Origin: JAHEIJ01 sp040235565 | Lineage (GTDB): Bacteria > Pseudomonadota > Gammaproteobacteria > UBA6429 > Thiohalophilaceae | Assembly: GCA_040235565.1 (NCBI GenBank) | Contig: JBECLA010000130.1 | Coordinates: forward strand, 1-46,507 | DNA length: 46,507 bases | Direction: 5' to 3' | In this document: positions 1 through 8,849 of the stretch, piece after piece | Position numbering within the stretch: the stretch's first letter is position 1 | Layout of the letters: every line of letters begins with the position of its first letter | Program-made: the position numbers and the translations under genes | The notes under the pieces: generated by a model | Seen by the model: the letters and a program-made list of their open reading frames with translations, nothing else | Databases searched by the model: none | Told to the model about the DNA's origin: nothing

Positions 1-21
1 TTGATTTTTAAACAGATTTTC

Positions 22-51
22 TTGTCTTCGCCACGCCAGTGCGGGTAGAAT
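22..51 (+). promoter_or_regulatory. Probable sigma70 promoter of rpsO-pnp
   Basis: A TTGTCT -35 box (22-27) and a TAGAAT -10 box (46-51) are separated by 18 bp, followed by a GC-rich discriminator (acgcgcc). That type of discriminator is common in stringently controlled ribosomal promoters. The predicted start near base 58 leaves a leader of about 40 nt before rpsO. Confidence 0.55.
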
Positions 52-99
52 ACGCGCCTTGGTTTTTCCGTAGAATTTATGTAAATACAGGAGCTTGCG

Positions 100-369
100 A
101 TGGCCATTAGTGCCGACCAGAAGGCCTCAATTGTAAAAGAATACCAGCTTGGTGCTGGTGATACCGGTTCACCTGAAGTCCAGGTGGCGCTGTTGTCCGC
201 CCGTATCAATGATTTATCCGACCACTTCAAGGATCACACCCATGATCACCACTCCCGTCAGGGATTGCTGCGCATGGTCAGTCAGCGGCGTAAGTTGCTG
301 GACTACCTGAAGAAAAAAGATCTGGAACGGTATCGTGATTTGATCACCCGTTTGGGTCTGCGTAAGTAA
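100..369 (+). CDS. rpsO: 30S ribosomal protein S15
   Basis: S15 is a primary 16S rRNA-binding protein of the small subunit platform, and in E. coli it represses its own translation. The 89-residue product has the normal family length and the typical all-helical sequence, including the GDTGSPEVQVALLSARI segment and the C-terminal LLDYLKKKDLERYRDLI helix. An AGGAG Shine-Dalgarno (89-93) sits 6 nt before the ATG. It is followed after 27 bp by pnp, the standard rpsO-pnp arrangement. Confidence 0.98.
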   Translation: MAISADQKASIVKEYQLGAGDTGSPEVQVALLSARINDLSDHFKDHTHDHHSRQGLLRMVSQRRKLLDYLKKKDLERYRDLITRLGLRK

Positions 370-396
370 TCCAGCCAGCTGACGAGAGAGAAGTTC

Positions 397-2478
397 ATGA
401 CCCCTGTGAAAAAACAATTCCAATATGGTGACCATACAGTAACGTTTGAAACTGGCGAAATCGCAAGACAGGCCACAGGTGCGGTCATGGTCAGCATGGG
501 CGAAACCGTCGTGCTGGTCACCGTTGTTGCTGACAAACAAGAAGTCGAAGGGCGGGATTTCTTTCCGCTGACAGTCGACTATCAGGAAAAAACCTATGCG
601 GCAGGCAAAATTCCCGGCGGTTTCCTGAAGCGGGAAGGACGGCCGTCAGAACATGAAACCCTCACCGCCCGTTTGATTGATCGTCCGGTGCGGCCGTTGT
701 TTCCCGAAGGTTTTACCAACGAAGTCCAGGTCATTGCCACCGTGCTGTCCCTGGATCCGGCGGTCAGTCCCGACATGGTGGCCATGATTGGCACCTCTGC
801 CGCGCTGACCTTGTCCGGCGCGCCATTCAATGGTCCCATTGGGGCGGCCCGGGTGGGTTACCAGAATGGCCAATACGTCCTCAACCCGTCTGCCGAACAG
901 TTGAAGGAATCGGATCTGGATCTGGTGGTGGCCGGGACGGAAAAAGCGGTCCTGATGGTGGAATCCGAAGCCAGGCTGTTACCGGAAGACGTCATGCTCG
1001 GGGCGGTCGTGTACGGTCACGAGCAACAGCAGGTCGTGATCAACGCGATTCGTGAGTTTGCCCGGGAAGCCGGAGTCCAACCCTGGGACTGGCAACCCCC
1101 TGAAGTGAACAGCCAATTGCATGCCGATGTAACCGCAGCCGGCGAAGCGGCGTTTGCGGAAGCCTATACCATTCGCGAAAAACAGCCGCGTTATACCCGG
1201 TTGGGCGAAATCCGCTCTGAAATTAAAGAAAAACTGGTTTCTGATAATGGCTATAGCGAAGAAGAAGTGCGTGAAGCCATTGAGAAGCTTGAGAAGAAGG
1301 TAGTGCGTGGCAAGATCCTGAATGGTGAACCCCGCATTGATGGCCGCGATACCCGTACCGTACGGCAGATCACTGTTAAAACCGGGGTCCTGCCCCGCGC
1401 ACATGGTTCCGCCCTGTTCACCCGGGGTGAAACCCAGGCCCTGGTGGTGACCACGCTCGGTACCGAACGGGATTCCCAGATCATCGATGCTCTGGCAGGT
1501 TCTTATCGGGAACCCTTCATGCTGCAGTATAATTTCCCGCCATTCTGTGTCGGCGAAACCGGCCGCGTGGGGAGTCCGAAACGGCGTGAAATCGGCCACG
1601 GTCGCCTCGCCAAACGGGGCGTGCTCGGCGTGATGCCGGATCTGGATGAATTCCCCTATTCACTGCGGGTGGTCTCCGAAATCACCGAATCCAATGGCTC
1701 CAGTTCCATGGCGTCCGTCTGCGGCAGCAGTCTGGCCATGATGGATGCCGGGGTGCCGACCAAGGCGCCGGTGGCCGGGATTGCCATGGGGCTCATCAAG
1801 GAAGAGGACAAGTTCGCGGTCCTGACGGACATTCTGGGTGACGAGGATCACCTGGGTGATATGGACTTCAAGGTTGCCGGTAGCACCGAGGGTGTGACCG
1901 CCCTGCAGATGGACATCAAGATCGATGGTATCACCAAGGAAATCATGGAAATCGCCCTGGGTCAGGCGCGTGAGGGCCGGCTGCATATCCTGGAAAAAAT
2001 GAATGCCGTGCTCGATAAGCCGCGTGAAGAGATGTCAATCCATGCGCCGCGCTATATCACCTTCAAGATCAATCCGGACAAGATCCGGGATGTTATCGGC
2101 AAGGGCGGCGCGACGATCCGTGCCATCACCGAAGAAACCGGCACTACCATCGATATCAGCGATGACGGGGTGATCAAGATCGCTTCCAGCGACTCGGCCG
2201 CGGCCAACGAGGCCCGCCGCCAGGTCGAGCAGCTGACTGCGGAAGTGGAAGTCGGCCAGATCTACGAAGGCAAGGTCGCCAAGCTGATGGATTTCGGTGC
2301 CTTCGTCACCATTTTGCCCGGTAAAGACGGCCTGGTGCATGTCTCCCAGATCTGTGAGGAACGGGTGGAAAATGTCAGTGACAAGCTCTCTGAAGGCGAA
2401 ATCGTCAAGGTCAAGGTACTGGAAATTGACAAGCAGGGCCGCATTCGTCTCAGCATGAAGGCGGTCGGCAACGGTTGA
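397..2478 (+). CDS. pnp: Polyribonucleotide nucleotidyltransferase (PNPase)
   Basis: PNPase is a trimeric 3'-5' phosphorolytic exoribonuclease of the degradosome and mRNA decay. The 693 residues show two RNase PH-like domains (about 10-140 and 310-530) separated by a helical domain. They are followed by a KH domain with the IGKGGATIR loop near residue 567 and an S1 domain from about residue 618. The second core domain keeps the phosphate-binding and catalytic stretches (GRVGSPKRREIGHG and the acidic DMDFKVAGS). The ATG follows a GAGAGAG ribosome-binding site only 27 bp after rpsO. This gap is too short for the long RNase III stem-loop leader that E. coli uses for autoregulation. Confidence 0.98.
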   Translation: MTPVKKQFQYGDHTVTFETGEIARQATGAVMVSMGETVVLVTVVADKQEVEGRDFFPLTVDYQEKTYAAGKIPGGFLKREGRPSEHETLTARLIDRPVRPLFPEGFTNEVQVIATVLSLDPAVSPDMVAMIGTSAALTLSGAPFNGPIGAARVGYQNGQYVLNPSAEQLKESDLDLVVAGTEKAVLMVESEARLLPEDVMLGAVVYGHEQQQVVINAIREFAREAGVQPWDWQPPEVNSQLHADVTAAGEAAFAEAYTIREKQPRYTRLGEIRSEIKEKLVSDNGYSEEEVREAIEKLEKKVVRGKILNGEPRIDGRDTRTVRQITVKTGVLPRAHGSALFTRGETQALVVTTLGTERDSQIIDALAGSYREPFMLQYNFPPFCVGETGRVGSPKRREIGHGRLAKRGVLGVMPDLDEFPYSLRVVSEITESNGSSSMASVCGSSLAMMDAGVPTKAPVAGIAMGLIKEEDKFAVLTDILGDEDHLGDMDFKVAGSTEGVTALQMDIKIDGITKEIMEIALGQAREGRLHILEKMNAVLDKPREEMSIHAPRYITFKINPDKIRDVIGKGGATIRAITEETGTTIDISDDGVIKIASSDSAAANEARRQVEQLTAEVEVGQIYEGKVAKLMDFGAFVTILPGKDGLVHVSQICEERVENVSDKLSEGEIVKVKVLEIDKQGRIRLSMKAVGNG

Positions 2479-2505
2479 TCAGATTGCCTGACATGAGCAA
2501 CAGAC

Positions 2506-2529
2506 AAAGGGCCGCGATGCGGCCCTTTT
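2506..2529 (+). terminator. Rho-independent terminator after pnp
   Basis: A perfect 10-bp stem (AAAGGGCCGC and GCGGCCCTTT) with a 3-nt loop ends in a T tract. It lies between the convergent pnp and acs genes. The complementary strand also ends in TTTGT, so it may work in both directions. Confidence 0.85.
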
Positions 2530-2586
2530 CTATTTCTGGATAGCGCGCGGGGAGGGGGCGCATGGCCCCGGCTCGCCCGGTCAGGG

Positions 2587-4530
2587 TTACTTGTTGGCGC
2601 GATTTTCTACCAGTTCATCCACCACACCGGGATCGGCCAGGGTGGAGGTATCCCCCACAGTGTCCAGTTCATTGGCGGCAATCTTGCGCAGAATCCGCCG
2701 CATGATCTTGCCGGAGCGGGTCTTCGGCAGGCCGGGGGCCCATTGAATCACGTCCGGCTTGGCTATTGGCCCGATTTCCTCCCGTACCAGATCGACCAGT
2801 TCCTGGCGTAGCGCATCAGTGGGCTCGATACCTTTCACCAGCGTCACATAGGCATAGATGCCTTGCCCCTTGATGTCATGCGGAAAACCGACCACAGCGG
2901 CTTCAGCCACGGCGTCATGCAAGACCAGGGCGCTTTCCACCTCGGCGGTACCCATGCGATGGCCGGAGACATTCAGGACGTCATCCATGCGGCCGGTAAT
3001 CCAGTAATAGCCATCGGCGTCGCGGCGGGCCCCGTCGCCGGTGAAATAGTAGCCGGGAAAGGTGGAGAAATAGGTCTCGGCGAAACGCTGATGATCGCCG
3101 TAGACCGTGCGCATCTGACTCGGCCAGGGATGGGTGATAACCAGTGCCCCTTCGGCTTCGCCTTCCAGCAGGTTGCCGTCGCTGTCGACGATACCTGGCT
3201 GGACACCAAAAAACGGTGTGGTCGCCGAACCGGGTTTGAGTGCGGTGGCGCCGGGCAGGGGAGTGATCAGATGGCCACCGGTTTCAGTCTGCCACCAGGT
3301 ATCCACGATGGGACAGCGTTGTTCACCCACTACACGGTAATACCATTCCCAGGCCTCGGGGTTGATTGGCTCGCCCACGGTCCCCAGCAGTCGCAGGCTG
3401 GCGCGTGAGGTCTTTTTCACCGGTGCCTCGCCTTCCCGCATCAGCGCGCGAATTGCGGTCGGGGCGGTATAGAACACATTGACCTGGTGTTTGTCGACCA
3501 CCTGCCAGAAGCGTGAGGCGTCCGGATAGTTTGGGACCCCTTCAAACACAATGGAGGTGGAGCCGATGGCCAGCGGACCATAGACCACGTAACTGTGGCC
3601 TGTCACCCAGCCGACATCGGCGGTACACCAGAAAATTTCCCCTTCCTGCAAATCGAAGGTGTATTTGGTGGTCATGGCTACGTACAGCAGGTAGCCCCCG
3701 GTGGTATGCAACACCCCCTTGGGTTTTCCGGTGGAGCCGGAGGTGTACAGAATGAACAGGGGATCCTCGGCATCCATCTCTTCCGGCGGACAGTCGCTGG
3801 AAGCCTCGGCCATCAGTTCGTGATACCAGACATCCCGTTCCGCATGCCAATCAACCTCGCCGCCGGTATGTTTGACCGTCAGTACGGTATGCACATTGGG
3901 GCAATGGGACACAGCCCGATCAGTATTGTGTTTGAGCGGGATTTTCTTGCCACCCCGCACCCCTTCATCCGTCGTGATCACGACACGGCAATCCGAGTCC
4001 AGGATGCGGTCCTTGAGGGACTCCGGGGAGAAACCACCAAACACGACGGAATGAATGGCACCGATGCGGGCGCAGGCCAGCATGGCATAGGTCGCTTCGG
4101 GGGTCATCGGCATGTAAATACAGACCCGATCCCCTTTCTTGACCCCCCGTGCCTTGAGAACATTCCCGAATCTGGAAACCTGTTCATGTAACTCGCGATA
4201 CGTGATTTTGCTATCGGTGGCCGGGTCGTCACCTTCCCAGATGATGGCAATCTGATCACCGCGATCGGCCAGGTGGCGATCGATACAGTTGTAACTGACG
4301 TTGAGTTTGCCGCCCTCAAACCACTTGATATACAGATCGTTCTTGTCGTAACTCCAATCCAGTACCTTGTTCCAGGGCCTGGACCAGGTGACGAATTGTT
4401 CCGCCTGTTCAGCCCAGAAGCCTTCCGGATCTTCAACGGAACGCTGGTACATTTTCTGGTAGTGGTCTTGGTCGATATGCGCTTTGGCGGCAAACTCCGC
4501 GGGAACGGGATACAGTTTTGCGTCGGACAT
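2587..4530 (-). CDS. acs: Acetyl-CoA synthetase (AMP-forming)
   Basis: This enzyme activates acetate with ATP and CoA to acetyl-CoA through an acetyl-adenylate in the cytoplasm. The 647 residues match the family length (about 650). The adenylate-forming core motif YTSGSTGKPKGV lies near residue 263, and the C-terminal motif KTRSGKIMRR near residue 610 carries the lysine that protein acetylation inactivates in Salmonella Acs. The same strand continues with a small membrane protein, an exonuclease and a DUF294 regulator. Related families often neighbour acs and acetate symporters in proteobacteria, which supports a role in acetate scavenging. Confidence 0.97.
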   Translation of the reverse strand: MSDAKLYPVPAEFAAKAHIDQDHYQKMYQRSVEDPEGFWAEQAEQFVTWSRPWNKVLDWSYDKNDLYIKWFEGGKLNVSYNCIDRHLADRGDQIAIIWEGDDPATDSKITYRELHEQVSRFGNVLKARGVKKGDRVCIYMPMTPEATYAMLACARIGAIHSVVFGGFSPESLKDRILDSDCRVVITTDEGVRGGKKIPLKHNTDRAVSHCPNVHTVLTVKHTGGEVDWHAERDVWYHELMAEASSDCPPEEMDAEDPLFILYTSGSTGKPKGVLHTTGGYLLYVAMTTKYTFDLQEGEIFWCTADVGWVTGHSYVVYGPLAIGSTSIVFEGVPNYPDASRFWQVVDKHQVNVFYTAPTAIRALMREGEAPVKKTSRASLRLLGTVGEPINPEAWEWYYRVVGEQRCPIVDTWWQTETGGHLITPLPGATALKPGSATTPFFGVQPGIVDSDGNLLEGEAEGALVITHPWPSQMRTVYGDHQRFAETYFSTFPGYYFTGDGARRDADGYYWITGRMDDVLNVSGHRMGTAEVESALVLHDAVAEAAVVGFPHDIKGQGIYAYVTLVKGIEPTDALRQELVDLVREEIGPIAKPDVIQWAPGLPKTRSGKIMRRILRKIAANELDTVGDTSTLADPGVVDELVENRANK

Positions 4531-4585
4531 GAGAAGGACTCCTGCTGATTTTTAATATGTTGTTATCAGTGAATCGCGAAAGGTA

Positions 4586-4888
4586 TTAACACCCCGGCGG
4601 TCGGTTCGTGTAAAACAGATTGGTTGGCTTTTTCTGTGTAGTGGGTGATGTGTCAATTTGACATTGCCCGCCGCTGCAGCCGAAAAAACGTTGCAACAGA
4701 AAAAATGCGGGTAATAAAACGGGAAACAGGCCGAGCCACAACCATTGCCAGCCCCCGCCGAATTCCTGCGGCTCGAGTAACCAGACGGTGACGGCCTCAC
4801 CGGACAGATAAAACAGCACGGCAAACATCACCCAACTCAGGCGACGCCCCAGGGGGGTGGAAACAAGGCGTTGTAGCTCAAAAAGCAT
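4586..4888 (-). CDS. Small two-helix membrane protein, unknown
   Basis: The 100-residue product is not recognised. It has two hydrophobic segments (about 19-38 and 48-69), each rich in Trp, Leu and Phe, and a polar tail with a CSGGQC pair of cysteines. It lies between acs and the exonuclease gene on the same strand. The ATG has no strong Shine-Dalgarno. The hydrophobic pattern and the same-strand position favour this frame over an overlapping 90-residue frame, but expression is not certain. Confidence 0.55.
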   Translation of the reverse strand: MLFELQRLVSTPLGRRLSWVMFAVLFYLSGEAVTVWLLEPQEFGGGWQWLWLGLFPVLLPAFFLLQRFFGCSGGQCQIDTSPTTQKKPTNLFYTNRPPGC

Positions 4889-4940
4889 ACTGGTTATTGT
4901 TCACAATCAGGCGGTCGGTCGCAACCGCAAAAAGTAAAAT

Positions 4941-5666
4941 TCAGTGTTTGACGGGATCATACCCAAGTTGCTGATTATAAATATGATTTATAGTATCTTG
5001 AGGGGTGCTGAGCAAGGGTACCAGACAGGTAAAAATACCCGCGGCCATCAGGGCATCACCTCTGGCCGTATGCCGATCCCGCGTGTCAACGTGGCAGCAT
5101 TCGGCCACTTCCTCAAGTGAATAATGACCGATACGGCCCGTATGAGAAGTAAATAACAGCATGGTGTCCAGCGTGGGGTTGCGTAACTGGCAACCGATCT
5201 GGTGTTTCAGGTAGCGGTTCAGGAAACGGATATCAAAATTGATGTGATGGCCGATAATGACCGCACTGCCAATGAATTCGGCAATCTCGGGTAAGACAAT
5301 CTCGATAATCGGGCAGTCGGCCACATCTGCATCAGAGATGTGGTGGATCGCGGTTGACTCCGCGGGAATGGAGCGCCCGGGGTTGATGAGCTGCACATAT
5401 TCCCGCCCGGTTGGCTGCAGCCCTTCATATTCCAGCATCGCAATCGAAACCATCTCATCCCCGGCATAAACATGGAAACCGGTTGTCTCGGTATCCAGTA
5501 CCACAAAGCGACTGTCTGCAATGGGTTTTGCCAGAATATTTTTAGTATTTTGACGACGAAAGGTTTCACAGATTTTGGCCAGACGCGGATCCTCGGGCAG
5601 CGCATTTTTCCCCACCAGTTTCTGCAGACGGTTCAGGACATTTTTAACATTGTCAGATGGTGACAT
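4941..5666 (-). CDS. DEDDh-type 3'-5' exonuclease (DnaQ-like)
   Basis: The 241-residue product resembles the proofreading exonuclease fold of DNA polymerase III epsilon. ExoI is VLDTETTG (about residues 57-64), ExoII lies around the HHISDADV and GHHINFDIRFLN segments, and the ExoIII HxxxxD pair is in HTARGDALMAA. These supply the DEDDh acidic residues and the general-base His. It has an extra N-terminal helix region of about 50 residues and lacks the polymerase-binding tail of true DnaQ. It is 18 bp from the downstream end of the DUF294 gene, so the two are probably co-transcribed. Homologues of this pair occur together in other proteobacteria; the substrate is unknown. Confidence 0.85.
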   Translation of the reverse strand: MSPSDNVKNVLNRLQKLVGKNALPEDPRLAKICETFRRQNTKNILAKPIADSRFVVLDTETTGFHVYAGDEMVSIAMLEYEGLQPTGREYVQLINPGRSIPAESTAIHHISDADVADCPIIEIVLPEIAEFIGSAVIIGHHINFDIRFLNRYLKHQIGCQLRNPTLDTMLLFTSHTGRIGHYSLEEVAECCHVDTRDRHTARGDALMAAGIFTCLVPLLSTPQDTINHIYNQQLGYDPVKH

Positions 5667-5684
5667 AATTATGGTTACTTATTG

Positions 5685-7556
5685 TTAAAAGGCACTTCGG
5701 CCGAACTGGCCCTGGAGTTGGTCCTGTAAGCGTTTGATCGCCCGCATCGAAACGCGCAGTACGGAACGGGTCTGCCACGGTAATAAATCCGGGGTAATAA
5801 ACTTATCCGGTGTTTCTCCCTGTTCGACCTGTTCGATCTGATGCACGATCAACAGGTGGAGTAATTCATCAAATGCTGCCAGGATTGAATCAATCAGGTC
5901 TTTGTTAAGGGTACCGAGGTGCATCAGTGTCTTTAATCGCTCACGTGTATTGGTCTCCGTCAGGCCCGCATGCAAGGCGTAGATCCGGGCCGCATCGGCA
6001 ATCAGCCGCAAGCCATTGCGCTTGATGTCAATCTTCCCCTTGTGTGCTTCATCCTCCATGGTCAACAGTTGATTGAAAAATCCCAGCGGTGGACGGCCTT
6101 CGGCGTCATCTTCAACCATGTAGCCAAGCAGGTTCTGGTTACCGTGCAGTTCTTTTAACAGGTGTTCCCGTAGTTTGCGGGTCAATAAATCATCGCCGTA
6201 CAGTGTGGTGAAATCAAACACGATGTTCCCCCAACGCGCTGATTTGTTGTTCGGTTGGCGAACCATGTGACTGATTTGCTGGCGCCATTGTGACAACGTT
6301 TTATGAAACATGGGGTTGCGCGCCATAATATCGCCGGGACAGAGAATATAGCCGGTCTTGTCCAGATTGATATTGAGCTGGTCGGCAAAGGACTCAAACC
6401 AGTGCCTTTCTTCATCGTCCAGTTCACCGGGTTTGTCATCAATAATCAGGCCGTTATCCTGATCAGGGGTTAACAACATTTCACGTCGTCCCCCTGAACC
6501 CATGATCAGTAAACAATAGTTGCGCGGTGCCGGTCCCAATCCTTGTTGCATCAGGTTCTCCAGGGTCAATTCGACACACCGGCGTTGTATGGCAAGGTGA
6601 ATTTCACTGACTTCCTGTACCGCCTGAATCGCATGATGATTACGCTCGTGGGCGTCACGCGCCATTTCATACATGGCATTATAAAAATTTCGCAATTCGC
6701 TGTAAGAATCCGCGTCGCCGATACGTTCGGTGATGACATTCTGATTTTTCAGGCGGGCTTTGAATAAGTCAGTTTGAGAAATGAGCCCGGTAGGCGTGCC
6801 TTCCTTGGTAACCACCAGGTATTTAATATGGTGACGCTGCAGCTTGTCTTCGGCATGCCAGAGCGGATCGATATAATTAATGCAAACCGGTGTTTCACAT
6901 GCCGCTTCCGACACCAGCGTGTCCGGCAAAAACTGTTTATTGATTAACGAATCGCACAGACCGGCAAAGGTCAGCATACCGACCAGCTTGTTGCTTTGGT
7001 TGAATACCGCTAGGCTGCCGATTTTACGTTCCTGCATCATGTGGTAGGCATCACGAATTGTGGTCTGCGTATTGCATTGTGACAAGGGCGAGGTCATCAC
7101 GCTATAAACCGGTTGTCCCATGACGCCGCTGACGGGATGACTGGTTGTGGTTCGTGCCCGGATACGTTTGCCAATAGTGTGATCAACCAGATTCGATAAT
7201 GTGCTGTAGCGTTGCTCCAGTTCCCGGAATTGCGTTTCAGAAAAACGTAATACGGTGGCATTGCCACTGGCGATGGCCGTGGAAGTGTAGGGTGCCTTGT
7301 CCAGATAATTGGAGAGGCCGATAAATTCACCCGGCTGGATGGTGATAGTCTGGGCATGCTTGCGGCGCAATATGATACTGCCTTCGAGCAGGATATAAAG
7401 CTGATGTTGATAAGGAATACCGGCAGCAAACAGGGTTTCTCCCTCTTGCAGGGTAAGCCGCTGGCCATGTTCCAGAAGCGCGAGTGAGAGCTCGGGATCG
7501 ACCCCGGTAAAGGTGCGGGTCTCGGCCAGACGCGCAATATCAGGCTGGGTGACCAT
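5685..7556 (-). CDS. cNMP-binding / CBS / DUF294 nucleotidyltransferase-like signalling protein
   Basis: The product of about 623 residues has a cyclic-nucleotide-binding-like domain (about 5-120), a pair of CBS domains (about 140-260), a GlnD-like nucleotidyltransferase domain with GSGGRREMLLTPDQDNG (about 365), and the DUF294 C-terminal helical domain (about 480-600). Family members are thought to be regulators that sense nucleotides and modify an unknown partner. The ATG at 7556 (MVTQPDIARL) is preferred over a TTG 12 codons upstream, because a TATAAT -10 box overlaps that TTG. It precedes the exonuclease and acs on the same strand. Confidence 0.88.
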   Translation of the reverse strand: MVTQPDIARLAETRTFTGVDPELSLALLEHGQRLTLQEGETLFAAGIPYQHQLYILLEGSIILRRKHAQTITIQPGEFIGLSNYLDKAPYTSTAIASGNATVLRFSETQFRELEQRYSTLSNLVDHTIGKRIRARTTTSHPVSGVMGQPVYSVMTSPLSQCNTQTTIRDAYHMMQERKIGSLAVFNQSNKLVGMLTFAGLCDSLINKQFLPDTLVSEAACETPVCINYIDPLWHAEDKLQRHHIKYLVVTKEGTPTGLISQTDLFKARLKNQNVITERIGDADSYSELRNFYNAMYEMARDAHERNHHAIQAVQEVSEIHLAIQRRCVELTLENLMQQGLGPAPRNYCLLIMGSGGRREMLLTPDQDNGLIIDDKPGELDDEERHWFESFADQLNINLDKTGYILCPGDIMARNPMFHKTLSQWRQQISHMVRQPNNKSARWGNIVFDFTTLYGDDLLTRKLREHLLKELHGNQNLLGYMVEDDAEGRPPLGFFNQLLTMEDEAHKGKIDIKRNGLRLIADAARIYALHAGLTETNTRERLKTLMHLGTLNKDLIDSILAAFDELLHLLIVHQIEQVEQGETPDKFITPDLLPWQTRSVLRVSMRAIKRLQDQLQGQFGRSAF

Positions 7557-7652
7557 GTCAGAATAATATCGTAGTTGATTCCGCTTTCTCAATTATAAAC
7601 CGCCAATTGCTATACTTATAGCGTCCGAATGTCTCATGACGGGGCGTCACTG
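7557..7652. promoter_or_regulatory. Divergent promoter region
   Basis: A TATAAT box on the minus strand (7592-7597) lies upstream of the DUF294 gene. A TATACT box on the plus strand (7611-7616) faces the rightward hypothetical gene. Neither has a convincing -35 at the usual distance, so these are candidates only. Confidence 0.35.
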
Positions 7653-8075
7653 ATGGGATGGATCTCTTTTCATTATAATGAAACCCCTGCTGATTGTGTG
7701 TTGGTGGCGGATACGGCGGGCCTGCTGGAAATCACTGAATTCCGGGTTTTTCAACTGGCTTTTGGGGAGTGGTATGGGCGTGAAATTCGGGATTATGAGG
7801 CAGAAGATTATTTTACCGCCTTCATGTATTTCGATCGGGTGCCCTTCTGGGTAAGACGCTTTTGTCACAAGATTCTGGAGCTTAATGAAACCGGTAAGTT
7901 GAATCCTCGTGACTTCGGGATTACACCGGCACGCTTTGAATATCGTTTATTGCGTTGGGCGGTGAGAGGCGTAACGCTGATGCTGGCGGTATTTATTATT
8001 TTATTGTTTCTGGCCAATGCCGCTGCAGACTTGATGCCTTTCCTCAAGGAGTGTTATTTTCCTCCCTGCTATTAG
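7653..8075 (+). CDS. Hypothetical protein with C-terminal membrane helix
   Basis: The product is not recognised. From the ATG at 7653 it has 140 residues: a soluble, aromatic-rich N-terminal part and one hydrophobic helix near the C-terminus (around LMLAVFIILLFLANAAA), ending in a Cys-containing tail. An in-frame ATG at 7629 would add 8 residues. The later start is preferred because the TATACT box would start the RNA near 7623, leaving almost no leader for the earlier one. It is followed by a 54-codon gene on the same strand. Confidence 0.6.
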   Translation: MGWISFHYNETPADCVLVADTAGLLEITEFRVFQLAFGEWYGREIRDYEAEDYFTAFMYFDRVPFWVRRFCHKILELNETGKLNPRDFGITPARFEYRLLRWAVRGVTLMLAVFIILLFLANAAADLMPFLKECYFPPCY

Positions 8076-8101
8076 AAATATAAAAACAGGGCCGGGGAAA
8101 T

Positions 8102-8266
8102 ATGGTTGATATTATTTTTGTCATCGTGACAGGTGCGATTGCCTATCACGGGTTGACTTATCGCGATGAAGAAGGCCAGTCGGACGTTGGCCATTTATTG
8201 TTTGGTGCCATTGCCTTGCTGTTCTGTCTACGCACGCTTTTCGTGGATATCCTGGGACTGGTTTGA
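8102..8266 (+). CDS. 54-residue two-helix membrane microprotein, unknown
   Basis: The ATG is preceded by a purine-rich GGGGAAAT stretch and opens a 54-codon frame ending in TGA at 8264-8266. The product has two hydrophobic segments, residues 3-15 (DIIFVIVTGAIAY) and 31-54 (HLLFGAIALLFCLRTLF onward), joined by a charged loop (TYRDEEGQSD). This is the usual layout of a small inner-membrane protein. It lies 26 bp after the previous gene, so the two are probably co-transcribed. No family is recognised. Confidence 0.5.
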   Translation: MVDIIFVIVTGAIAYHGLTYRDEEGQSDVGHLLFGAIALLFCLRTLFVDILGLV

Positions 8267-8270
8267 GCCG

Positions 8271-8849
8271 CTATTTTTTATAACTGCGTTGTTTCTCATC
8301 TTCCTCAGGGTTCCGCAGCACGCGTTCCGATTCCGGTTTGGCCAGTTCCTGTCGTAAATAGGCCGCTCGATCAGCAATAGTTGGCGGTTTTTCAGGTTGC
8401 AGACGCAGAAAACGGGTTAACCAGTTTGGACCTTCTACCATTTCCGCATCCAGTTCTACTGCCTTTTCATAATCAACAATAGCTTTTTGATATAGTCCCA
8501 TTCGATCATGCAGGATGCCGCGATTGGCATAACTGGGGGCAAACCCGGGTTCCTCGTCAATGACTTCATTAAATAGCTCCAGTGCCTCCTGGTTCCTTCC
8601 CATTTGCATCAGGCTTCGCGCCTGGCCGCGCATCGCGGGCAACAGTTGCGGATCTTCCTGCAGTGCGGCTTCATAGTGCTCCAGCGCCTGCTGATAATAA
8701 CCATCTTCAAAATAGCGGTTGGCCGCTTCATAGGCTTTCTCACCGGGGACCTGTTCCTGTAACAGCCCACCCCAGATCATCCAGCCCAGGAACACTGCGC
8801 CCAGCAGAAGGGCTGCCATTTTCAGTACTTTGTAAACGGGATCATCCAT
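8271..8849 (-). CDS. Membrane-anchored TPR protein
   Basis: The 192-residue product has an N-terminal membrane anchor (about 8-27). Three tetratricopeptide repeats follow (about 40-73, 74-107 and 108-141), visible as AANRYFEDGYYQQALEHYEA and its two neighbours, then a charged C-terminus. TPRs are protein-protein interaction scaffolds, and the specific partner is not evident. Its start overlaps the end of the upstream small membrane gene by 8 bp, so the two are probably translationally coupled. It converges with the 54-codon gene, 4 bp apart. Confidence 0.8.
   Translation of the reverse strand: MDDPVYKVLKMAALLLGAVFLGWMIWGGLLQEQVPGEKAYEAANRYFEDGYYQQALEHYEAALQEDPQLLPAMRGQARSLMQMGRNQEALELFNEVIDEEPGFAPSYANRGILHDRMGLYQKAIVDYEKAVELDAEMVEGPNWLTRFLRLQPEKPPTIADRAAYLRQELAKPESERVLRNPEEDEKQRSYKK

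Noticed and set aside
979..1599. 206-codon minus-strand frame
   Set aside because: It is antisense to the conserved core of pnp and has no recognisable domain.
4552..4824. 90-codon frame overlapping the small membrane gene after acs
   Set aside because: It shares bases with the more hydrophobic and better placed 100-codon frame and lacks plausible features.
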